Position numbers and translations under genes: made by a program. Shown piece by piece: positions 1-5,077 of a stretch of 5,077 bases of DNA. Source of the DNA: Candidatus Phaeomarinibacter sp. (lineage in GTDB: Bacteria > Pseudomonadota > Alphaproteobacteria > CGMCC-115125). The stretch covers positions 1-5,077 of the forward strand of contig JANQMQ010000632.1 in NCBI GenBank assembly GCA_028279995.1, written 5' to 3'. How positions within the stretch are numbered: the first letter of the stretch is position 1; each line of letters opens with the position of its first letter. The notes below the pieces were generated by a model. That model was not told the origin of the DNA, searched no databases, and worked only from the letters and a program-made list of their open reading frames with translations.

Positions 1-348
1 CGCACGTACTTCCAGAATGGCGTCGCGGTCATCCGCCACATCTTTCGGCAGCAGCAAGATCGATATCTGATGCTCGATCTCCGGGATGCTGGCTTCCAGG
101 GCCTCGCGCTCTTCTGTCGCCATCTCGCGCATTTCGGCGTCGAGGTCCTTGTCTTGAAGCATCGAGGTCAGGTCTGCGAGTTCCACCTTGCTGTCCTTGA
201 GCTTGCGCACGGCGGCAACCACGGGCTGAAGCTCAGAGAATTCCTTCGACAGTGCCACATAGGCGTCCGGGTCCGGATTGTCGGACATCTTGGCTTCAAG
301 ATCAGCCTGGCGGCTGAGAAGTTGTTCGATTTTTTGCTCGGAGAGCAT
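1..348 (-). CDS. prfA: Peptide chain release factor 1 (RF1), N-terminal 116 residues, partial
   Basis: RF1 recognises UAA and UAG stop codons in the ribosomal A site and triggers release of the finished protein. Only the N-terminal helical domain is in the window. The translation starts MLSEQKIEQLLSRQ, continues through a charged helical stretch with the motif DAEMREMA (about residues 72-79), and ends in LLLPKD followed by AILEVRA at the window edge. This matches the RF1 pattern in which LLLPKD precedes LEVRAGTGG. The stop-codon-reading PxT motif and the catalytic GGQ loop would lie beyond the window, so completeness cannot be judged. The ATG at 348-346 is preceded by AGAAG about 11 nt upstream. 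An in-frame TTG at 357-355 is an alternative start that would add three residues (LVL). The gene lies 57 nt downstream of the rodZ-like gene on the same strand with no terminator between, so co-transcription is likely. RF2 (prfB) was considered, but the LLLPKD/LEVRA wording and the ptsP neighbourhood favour RF1. Confidence 0.93.
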   Translation of the reverse strand, partial: MLSEQKIEQLLSRQADLEAKMSDNPDPDAYVALSKEFSELQPVVAAVRKLKDSKVELADLTSMLQDKDLDAEMREMATEEREALEASIPEIEHQISILLLPKDVADDRDAILEVRA

Positions 349-405
349 GAGGACCAACGCTTCTAGCAGGGGAGACACACAGCGGAAGAGAATTGCCGCG
401 TATGG

Positions 406-1587
406 CTACTGCCCTGAAAGCGTCGCCGGATCAAGGGGCATGTCGGCCAGAACCTGGCCGGAGCTGCCTGCCGCACCTGTGGGCTTGCCATCAACGAAGA
501 TCTGCAAGGCACCGGCATTGCGTGTCGCCAGCACCATGCCGGCCCTGTCAGGTGCCCGGTAGCTTTCGCCTGCACGCAACGTGCGGGACAACAGCACATT
601 GCCGTCACCATCTTCCACCCGCACCCATGTCTGGGCATCAGCACGGATGAAAATACGGCTGTCATGGTTCTGCTGCCCGTAAACAAAGCCCTCCCAGGCC
701 CGCTCGGCGCCGGTCTCAAGCGGCGAAACCTGATCCTCATTGGTCGAAGCGGTTTCACCGGATGCCGGCGGCACCGTCGCACCAACGTTGTCCGCCACCC
801 CGTCGGCAGCATCTGAGGCGCTCTGCTCGGTCTCACCCAGAGCCTGAGCCGCTGCGTCGCCTGGCGCCTGCGCAGGATCCACGGCAGCAACGCCCTGTGC
901 GTCATCCACTGTCACGGAGGCCTGATCTTCAACGCCTGTCTCAGTTGAAGGGAGCAGTGTTGCTGCTGCATCCGCACCAGAAGGGTTCACCTGCCCGGCA
1001 GGTGCAGTCTGACGTTCGACCGCAGTCCGTGGTAGCGACGCCGGCGGCGTTACGACCGGGTCGATGCGTGTCGTGGGAACAACGCTCGGCACACCCGACG
1101 CGCGCTCTTCAACAATGCGGTCAGCGGATACGGTAAGCGTCCAGATGCCATAGAGAGCAGCAAGGGCAAGAATACCGATGACGACAAAGGCCCCGCGCGG
1201 CAGACGCGCCTCTTCTTCCGCGTCCGGAAAAACCAGCTCCGGACCAGCGGACTTGGCTGCATCGAACTCAGCCTTGAAGGCCGCAACCATCTCCACCTCG
1301 TCAAGGCCAAGATACTCCGCATACGAACGAACAAACCCGATCGAGTAGGCGCGCCCGGGCAGGGCGTCAAAGTCACCGCCTTCGATGGCTTCAATCTGGT
1401 CACGCCGAATGCGCAGCTGAGCCGCAACGTCTGAGATGTCCTGCCCAAGGGAAAGGCGAGCTGCATGCATCTGTGCGCCTGTGGTGCCGCGCGGCTCGGG
1501 ATTGTCATCCTGAATGTCGCGTAAGTGAAGACGCCGTGTAGGACGAACGGAAGCCTCTTCCAGATTGAATTTCGTAACCTTGCCCAT
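406..1587 (-). CDS. rodZ: RodZ-like cell-shape protein: helix-turn-helix, one membrane helix, DUF4115 C-terminus
   Basis: RodZ proteins are inner-membrane proteins whose cytoplasmic helix-turn-helix binds MreB and supports rod shape. The 393-residue product shows the full architecture. Residues 37-97 form a HTH_25-type domain with the family signature IEAIEGGDFDALPGRAY followed by GFVRSYAEYLGLD. A single hydrophobic segment follows at about 132-153, preceded by RLPRG, which fits an N-in orientation. Residues 150-297 are a low-complexity Ala/Pro/Asp/Glu linker with no aromatic residue, Lys or Cys. The C-terminal domain (about 298-385) has TWVRVEDGDGNVLLSRTLRAGESY and NAGALQIFVDG, typical of DUF4115. 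I chose the ATG at 1587-1585 (protein MGKVTKFNLEE); AAGGGG lies 15 nt upstream, which is a long spacing. An in-frame TTG at 1626-1624 would add 13 residues but has a poorer ribosome-binding site. The protein could be annotated simply as a helix-turn-helix regulator, but the membrane helix plus DUF4115 argue for RodZ. No experimental role in this organism can be inferred. Confidence 0.85.
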   Translation of the reverse strand: MGKVTKFNLEEASVRPTRRLHLRDIQDDNPEPRGTTGAQMHAARLSLGQDISDVAAQLRIRRDQIEAIEGGDFDALPGRAYSIGFVRSYAEYLGLDEVEMVAAFKAEFDAAKSAGPELVFPDAEEEARLPRGAFVVIGILALAALYGIWTLTVSADRIVEERASGVPSVVPTTRIDPVVTPPASLPRTAVERQTAPAGQVNPSGADAAATLLPSTETGVEDQASVTVDDAQGVAAVDPAQAPGDAAAQALGETEQSASDAADGVADNVGATVPPASGETASTNEDQVSPLETGAERAWEGFVYGQQNHDSRIFIRADAQTWVRVEDGDGNVLLSRTLRAGESYRAPDRAGMVLATRNAGALQIFVDGKPTGAAGSSGQVLADMPLDPATLSGQ

Positions 1588-1607
1588 ATTGCGGCCCGTA
1601 ATCCCCT

Positions 1608-1685
1608 TCAGGGTGCTGCGGTGCAATGCCCTACCAAGGCACCGGCAGTCACCGAAACAAAATGCATATCGACCACGAACGGCAT
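1608..1685 (-). CDS. Possible 25-codon upstream reading frame ahead of rodZ
   Basis: An ATG at 1685-1683 opens a 25-residue frame (MPFVVDMHFVSVTAGALVGH then CTAAP) that stops with a TGA at 1610-1608. The stop overlaps the AAGGGG that is the best ribosome-binding site for the downstream gene, an arrangement seen in leader peptides and translational coupling. The frame has no clear ribosome-binding site of its own and no recognised homologue, and a frame this short can occur by chance. Treat as a candidate only. Confidence 0.12.
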   Translation of the reverse strand: MPFVVDMHFVSVTAGALVGHCTAAP

Positions 1686-1721
1686 TCCGATGTCACAACA
1701 CAACCGGAGCGTGGCGCAGCC

Positions 1722-1738
1722 TGTGGATATCTTCCACA
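1722..1738. repeat. Perfect 6-bp inverted repeat with DnaA-box-like half
   Basis: TGTGGA, a 5-nt centre, then TCCACA, in the spacer between ptsP and the rodZ-like gene. On the minus strand it includes ATATCCACA, one base away from the DnaA box TTATCCACA; the opposite half is a poorer match. It may be an operator or DnaA site for the downstream gene, or chance. It is 134 nt upstream of the chosen rodZ start. Confidence 0.4.
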
Positions 1739-1791
1739 CAGAATGTCAGAAGTTGGTTACTAAACTAAAAATGGCTCGTAACTGCAATGGT

Positions 1792-4086
1792 TTAGAGCGG
1801 AATCTTGTGGTCCCGGGCGAAGGCCGCCAGCTGATCCCTGAGACTGCGATCTGGGAGCTTCAGCCGCTCATCCACAAAGCTGGCAAGTTGACCGGCATCA
1901 AGTTCCAGGATCATCGCCTTCACCGGCCCAACGGCGGCGGGCGGAATGGACAGGGTGCGGAAACCCAATGCGACAAGCGCCATTGCCTCTAGCGGTCGCC
2001 CGGCCATCTCGCCGCACAGGGAAACCGGTACATTATGGGCCTCGCACTGGGTCACCACATGCTTCAAAAATGACAGAACTGCTGGGCTCAGCAGGTCATA
2101 CCGGTCGCCAACCCGCGTGTTGCCGCGGTCGCTGGCGAAAAAGAACTGAAGCAGATCATTTGACCCGATCGAGATAAAATCCACCAACGGCAGCAGCGCA
2201 TCCAGCTGCCAGGCCAGCGATGGCACCTCAAGCATGGACCCGACATTGATGCTCCGCGGCTGCGGCAGGTCCAGTTTCTCCAGACGTGCAATTTCCCTGT
2301 CCAGGAGTGCTCGTGCCGCCTGAAACTCGCTCACCTCGGCAATCATCGGGAACATCAGCCGCAGGTCTCGGCCGGCGGATGCCTGCAGCAGGGCGCGCAG
2401 CTGATAACGCAACAGACCCGGCCGATCGAGGGCAATCCGGATCGCCCTCCACCCCAGCGCCGGGTTCTCCTCCTTGGCATGCGCCAGATAGGGCAGCACC
2501 TTGTCGCCCCCCACATCCAGCGTGCGGAAGGTCACCGGCTTATCGCCGGCTGCCTCAAGAACATCCGCGTAGAATGACCGCTGCTCGGAGAGTTTCGGCA
2601 TCGCCGATGCGATCAGGAACTGCAGTTCGGTACGGAATAGGCCGATACCATCCGCACCTGCCTCATGCAGATGCGGCAAATCCACCATAAGGCCGGCATT
2701 GATGGTCAGGGATACCTCCGCCCCATCCTTCGTGACGGCCGGTTTGCCGTGCAACTTGCGAAACTGCGCCTGACGCCGTGCTCTGAACCGGGCTTTCTCG
2801 GAATAGGCATCCACGATTTCCTGCGAAGGAAGCGCATAGACTTCGCCGGTATCACCATCAGCGATCACAGCATCACCGGACTCCAGAAGGTCTGTGATGC
2901 CCTCCACCCGGCCGATCATGGGGATGCCCAGCGCACGCGCCACGATGGATACATGTGCCGTCGCCGACCCATCTTCGAGCACAAGCGCCCGTAGCTTCTC
3001 GCTGTCATAGTCGAGCAGTTCGGCGGGGCCCATATTGCGCGCCACGATGATGGCGTCCGTGGGAAGATCGTCGCCGGCAGCTGTCAGCGGCACGCCGGCC
3101 AGATGGCTCAGCAACCGGTTGGCCAGATCGTCCAGATCATGAAGCCGCTCGCGCAGATACGGATCGGTCTGCCGCATCAGCCTTGCCCGCGTTTCGTTTT
3201 GCACCCGCTCGACTGCGGCTTCCGCCGTCAGCCCGCTCTCGATTGCCTCCCGCAACCGGGCCAGCCACCCGCGGTCATTGGCAAACATGCGGTAGGTTTC
3301 AAGAATTTCGCGGTGCTCACCGGCGCGGCCCAGATTGTCACCGGACAGCATCGCATCCACTTGGGCGCGCAGCTGGCTGATGGCTTCTTCTATGCGCTCA
3401 AGCTCTTCCTCGGTGTCCTCAGCGATGATGCGGGTCACATGGAAGCGCGGCTGATGCAAAACTGCATGGCCGAGCGCAATGCCTTCGGAGATGGCAACGC
3501 CATGATGATGCATGGCACGGTCATCAACCATCTCCGCCTGATGAAGCGCTGCCAGATTTACCAACTCGCCGGCGGCAACCATCTCCGCCAACACCATGGC
3601 GACAGTTTCCAGCGCCTCCATCTCTTCCAGCTTGTAGGCACGCGTGGTGACATTCTGGACAGCAAGCACACCAAGCACCCGCCCGGACCGCAGCAGTGGA
3701 ACCCCGAGATAGGACAGATAGGGATCTTCCCCGGTCTCGGGACGGTAGGCAAAGGCCGGATGCCGCTGCGCATGTGACAACGCTAGCGGACGGGCAGTTT
3801 GGGCAACTGTACCGACGAGCCCCTCACCCAAGGCAAGAAACGTATTGTGCACAGCCTCTGCCCGCAGGCCTTCCGTTGCGATCAACTCAAGCCGGTTGTC
3901 CGGCTGCAGCAGATAGATGGAGCACACTTCCGCCACCATGTTTGAGGCGATCAGGCGCACGACAGTCTGCAGCCGGTCTTCTGCCGAACCGGACTGCGCC
4001 ATCACTTCCCGAAGGCTTCTCAACAATGTGCGCGGACCATGCGCGGTTTCTACCACCGGCAGCCACCCTCTTGTGTTGTGTGTCAT
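1792..4086 (-). CDS. ptsP: Phosphoenolpyruvate-protein phosphotransferase PtsP (enzyme I of the nitrogen PTS)
   Basis: EI-Ntr autophosphorylates from PEP and passes the phosphate to NPr, which passes it to EIIA-Ntr, a relay that reports nitrogen and carbon status and does not itself transport sugar. The 764 residues show the expected order. An N-terminal GAF domain (about 38-175) contains EVCSIYLL, EGLVGTVAQTARP, YLGVPLL and LGVLAVQN; in the family it senses glutamine or 2-oxoglutarate. The EI N-terminal region begins near 196 (GVAISEGIALG). The swivelling phosphohistidine domain has ATAHVSIVARALGIP with His378 as the phosphorylated residue. The PEP-binding barrel has GADGIGLFRTELQFL (Arg485), RTLDVGGDK (521-529), GSMLEVPSL (Glu620), GSNDLLQFF (Asp644) and SLCGEMAG with Cys691 as the catalytic acid. 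All catalytic positions I can align are present. The GAF domain separates it from the sugar-PTS enzyme I (PtsI). The ATG at 4086 has no clear ribosome-binding site; an in-frame GTG at 4056 has one and gives 754 residues. No ptsH, ptsO or ptsN is in the window. Confidence 0.95.
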   Translation of the reverse strand: MTHNTRGWLPVVETAHGPRTLLRSLREVMAQSGSAEDRLQTVVRLIASNMVAEVCSIYLLQPDNRLELIATEGLRAEAVHNTFLALGEGLVGTVAQTARPLALSHAQRHPAFAYRPETGEDPYLSYLGVPLLRSGRVLGVLAVQNVTTRAYKLEEMEALETVAMVLAEMVAAGELVNLAALHQAEMVDDRAMHHHGVAISEGIALGHAVLHQPRFHVTRIIAEDTEEELERIEEAISQLRAQVDAMLSGDNLGRAGEHREILETYRMFANDRGWLARLREAIESGLTAEAAVERVQNETRARLMRQTDPYLRERLHDLDDLANRLLSHLAGVPLTAAGDDLPTDAIIVARNMGPAELLDYDSEKLRALVLEDGSATAHVSIVARALGIPMIGRVEGITDLLESGDAVIADGDTGEVYALPSQEIVDAYSEKARFRARRQAQFRKLHGKPAVTKDGAEVSLTINAGLMVDLPHLHEAGADGIGLFRTELQFLIASAMPKLSEQRSFYADVLEAAGDKPVTFRTLDVGGDKVLPYLAHAKEENPALGWRAIRIALDRPGLLRYQLRALLQASAGRDLRLMFPMIAEVSEFQAARALLDREIARLEKLDLPQPRSINVGSMLEVPSLAWQLDALLPLVDFISIGSNDLLQFFFASDRGNTRVGDRYDLLSPAVLSFLKHVVTQCEAHNVPVSLCGEMAGRPLEAMALVALGFRTLSIPPAAVGPVKAMILELDAGQLASFVDERLKLPDRSLRDQLAAFARDHKIPL
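4054..4072 (-). promoter_or_regulatory. Ribosome-binding site and GTG that may be the true ptsP start
   Basis: AAGAGGG (4072-4066) stands 9 nt before an in-frame GTG (4056-4054), whereas the upstream ATG at 4086 has no purine-rich site at the right distance. Starting here gives a protein opening VVETAHGPRTLLRSLRE, close to the short lead-in before GPR..L..LRE that I recall for alphaproteobacterial PtsP proteins. The ATG remains the conventional choice; the sequence alone does not decide. Confidence 0.35.
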
Positions 4087-4116
4087 TGGGTCGGCAGTAC
4101 GGAGCGCACCACCGAG

Positions 4117-4144
4117 AATTTGCCGCGAAATGGCGGCCCAAATT
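4117..4144 (-). repeat. Hairpin in the ptsP leader
   Basis: On the coding strand AATTT, a GG bulge and GCCGC are followed by the loop CATTTC and then GCGGC and AAATT, giving 10 base pairs with one 2-nt bulge. It abuts the 19-bp dyad (shares one base) and ends 30 nt before the ptsP ATG, so it may affect translation or mRNA stability. It has no T run after it. Confidence 0.5.
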
Positions 4145-4162
4145 TGATCCTCAATGGATCAA
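4144..4162. repeat. Perfect 7-bp inverted repeat with 5-nt centre upstream of ptsP
   Basis: TTGATCC, a 5-nt centre, then GGATCAA: a perfect 19-bp dyad. It lies 58 nt ahead of the ptsP start codon and just downstream of the possible -10 element. Such a compact symmetrical site fits either an operator for a dimeric regulator or a small RNA hairpin. I do not recognise the regulator. No T run follows, so terminator function is unlikely. Confidence 0.5.
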
Positions 4163-4176
4163 TATCGAATGCTTTC

Positions 4177-4185
4177 ACTATAGCA
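4177..4185 (-). promoter_or_regulatory. Possible extended -10 promoter element for ptsP
   Basis: The coding strand reads TGC then TATAGT: a TGn extension directly before a hexamer that differs from TATAAT at one base. Transcription would start around 4170, leaving a leader of about 85 nt before the ptsP ATG. No convincing -35 hexamer is present 16-18 nt upstream, where the hairpin at 4180-4210 lies instead. Short motifs like this occur by chance, so this is a weak call. Confidence 0.25.
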
Positions 4186-4210
4186 TGCGCAGATACAGCC
4201 TGCGCGCTAT
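4180..4210 (-). repeat. Imperfect inverted repeat (hairpin) downstream of lysC
   Basis: The arms are ATAGC plus GCGCAG and CTGCGC plus GCTAT, separated by a 7-nt loop, giving 11 base pairs with a 2-nt bulge (4185-4186). It lies 37 nt beyond the lysC stop. The sequence after it on the coding strand (AGTGAAAGC) has no T run, so it is not a standard Rho-independent terminator. It could be a 3'-end stabilising hairpin for lysC mRNA or the first element of the ptsP leader. One arm overlaps a possible -10 element. Confidence 0.55.
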
Positions 4211-4246
4211 CGACCCTGCTAGGTCCTCGGCACCACTTTACCTGTG

Positions 4247-5077
4247 TTAGGCAGCCTCGCCGTCAAGACCATAAGCCGTATGCAGGGCCCGCACCGCAAG
4301 CTCGGTGTATTCGGCGTCAATGAGCACGCTGACTTTGATTTCGGACGTTGAAATCACATGAATGTTGATATTGCGGTCCGCCAGCGCGCGGAACATTTTC
4401 TGGGCAACACCCGTATGGCTGCGCATACCCACGCCGATGACGGAAATCTTTGACACATCACCATCGGCAACGAGGTGGCCATAGCCAATCTCGTCCTTCG
4501 CGCTCTCAATCACGGCACGAGCCTTCTCCAGCTCCGCATGGCTGACAGTGAAAGTCAGATCCGTCATTGAGCCGTCTTCTGAGACGTTTTGAACGATCAT
4601 GTCGACATTGATTCCGGCGTCCGCCAGCGGACCGAAAATCGCGGCAGAAACACCTGGTTTGTCCGCCACTTTCACGAGGGTGATTTTGGCCTCATCGCGC
4701 GAATACGCAATGCCGGTCACAAGTTCCTGTTCCACAATTTCCTCCTCGTCACAAACCAGCGTTCCTGGCAAGTCAGCATTGCCGTTTGTCGCAGCTACAA
4801 GGCCCGGATCACTTGGCTCATCAAAAGATGAGCGGACAAGCACCCGCACCTGATGGGTCATGGCCATGCCCACAGACCTGGTCTGCAGAACCTTTGCACC
4901 CTGGCTGGCCATTTCCAGCATTTCTTCATACGTGATCTTGGACAGCTTGCGCGCACGCGATGTCATGCGTGGGTCCGTCGTATAGACACCGTCAACGTCC
5001 GTGTAGATGTCACACCGATCAGCCTTGAGCGCGGCCGCCAGCGCCACAGCACTCGTGTCAGAGCCACCGCGCCCCAG
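4247..5077 (-). CDS. lysC: Aspartate kinase, C-terminal 276 residues, partial at the 5' end
   Basis: Aspartokinase phosphorylates L-aspartate to 4-phospho-aspartate, the first committed step toward lysine, threonine, methionine and isoleucine (and diaminopimelate for the cell wall). The visible part opens inside the kinase domain with GRGGSDTSA, the conserved family motif, followed by CDIYTDVDGVYTTDPR and KVLQTRSVGMAM. A variable linker (about residues 83-106 of the visible part) leads to two ACT domains. The first spans about 130-180 (ITLVKVADKPGVSAAIFGPL, QNVSEDGSMTDLTF); the second about 209-260 (KISVIGVGMRSHTGV, INIHVISTSEIKVSVLI). This is the monofunctional class with feedback control by lysine and/or threonine; the effector-site segments QNVS, TDLTF and GVGMRSH look intact. 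The reading frame is open to the window edge, so the N-terminus lies outside. The TAA stop at 4249-4247 is 160 nt ahead of ptsP on the same strand. There is no homoserine dehydrogenase fusion, since the protein ends right after the second ACT domain. Confidence 0.96.
   Translation of the reverse strand: MGRGGSDTSAVALAAALKADRCDIYTDVDGVYTTDPRMTSRARKLSKITYEEMLEMASQGAKVLQTRSVGMAMTHQVRVLVRSSFDEPSDPGLVAATNGNADLPGTLVCDEEEIVEQELVTGIAYSRDEAKITLVKVADKPGVSAAIFGPLADAGINVDMIVQNVSEDGSMTDLTFTVSHAELEKARAVIESAKDEIGYGHLVADGDVSKISVIGVGMRSHTGVAQKMFRALADRNINIHVISTSEIKVSVLIDAEYTELAVRALHTAYGLDGEAA
4733..4746 (-). promoter_or_regulatory. Candidate internal ribosome-binding site and GTG start inside lysC (regulatory subunit)
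   Basis: On the coding strand a perfect AGGAGG (4746-4741) is followed after 5 nt by an in-frame GTG (4735-4733). Starting there would give a 162-residue product, VEQELVTGIAYSRDEAK onward, that contains both ACT domains and no kinase domain. In Corynebacterium glutamicum and Bacillus subtilis, lysC produces such a separate beta subunit from an internal start, and the Corynebacterium start falls within a few residues of this place when the two proteins are aligned by eye. The caution is that the AGGAGG also encodes consecutive Glu codons in a conserved EEEIVEQ segment, so it may be a coding coincidence. Confidence 0.35.

Noticed and set aside
363..905. A 180-codon minus-strand frame and others overlapping the rodZ-like gene
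   Set aside because: Out-of-frame shadow of rodZ; Arg/Pro-rich with no motif, while the rodZ frame shows all three expected domains.
1619..1644. Inverted repeat CGGTGC with GCACCG around the possible TTG start of rodZ
   Set aside because: Only 6 bp with a 14-nt loop; too weak to call a regulatory hairpin.
1753..1784. GTTAC/GTAAC inverted repeat with an internal T5 just after the ptsP stop, considered as a terminator
   Set aside because: The stem is only 5 bp and AT-rich, and the T run is in the loop, not after the stem, so it does not fit a Rho-independent terminator.
1525..1992. A 155-codon open frame on the plus strand across the ptsP-rodZ spacer
   Set aside because: It overlaps the 5' end of rodZ and the 3' end of ptsP antisense, has no recognisable domain, and no ribosome-binding site that stands out.
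3103..3777. A 224-codon open frame on the plus strand
   Set aside because: It lies wholly antisense to ptsP, whose frame carries clear conserved domains. Its translation shows no recognisable motif and is explained by the codon bias of the opposite strand.
3696..4323. Overlapping plus-strand frames (4250 and 4323 ends) across the ptsP start and the lysC-ptsP spacer
   Set aside because: The translations are Arg/Pro/Ala-rich antisense composition without motifs and overlap the well-supported ptsP and lysC genes.
1..5077. CRISPR arrays, insertion sequences, tRNA or rRNA genes, defence or mobile systems
   Set aside because: No direct-repeat series, transposase motifs, tRNA-like cloverleaf or rRNA sequence seen; the window is accounted for by four core genes and short spacers.

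Overview
The window looks like a piece of an alphaproteobacterial chromosome. The base composition is moderately GC-rich by eye. The aspartokinase has the alphaproteobacterial style of the lysine/threonine-regulated family, and the order lysC, ptsP, prfA is one I know from Rhizobiales and their relatives. I cannot name the genus; a Rhizobiales or Parvibaculum-like lineage would fit. All four protein genes lie on the minus strand, so transcription runs from high to low coordinates, and both ends of the window cut a gene.

Layout in transcription order: (1) the 3' two thirds of lysC, aspartate kinase (5077 to 4247, 5' end outside the window); (2) a 160-nt spacer (4246 to 4087) holding three consecutive inverted repeats and a possible extended -10 promoter; (3) ptsP, the GAF-domain enzyme I of the nitrogen-related phosphotransferase system (4086 to 1792), complete; (4) a 204-nt spacer (1791 to 1588) holding one tight dyad and a possible 25-codon upstream reading frame; (5) a RodZ-like membrane protein with an N-terminal helix-turn-helix (1587 to 406), complete; (6) a 57-nt spacer; (7) the first 116 codons of prfA, peptide chain release factor 1 (348 to 1, 3' end outside the window). 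None of the dyads is followed by a run of T on the coding strand, so I see no Rho-independent terminator and transcriptional read-through between the genes is possible.

The genes are core housekeeping functions: entry to the lysine/threonine/methionine branch, PEP-dependent nitrogen-status phosphorelay, cell shape (MreB-associated RodZ), and translation termination. They do not form a single pathway; the cluster is best read as a conserved neighbourhood. I found no mobile element, CRISPR array, tRNA, rRNA or defence system, and no evidence for an undescribed system. The parts worth a second look are small: a strong in-frame ribosome-binding site and GTG inside lysC where a separate regulatory subunit begins in Corynebacterium, the structured leader of ptsP, and the short dyad and upstream frame ahead of rodZ.
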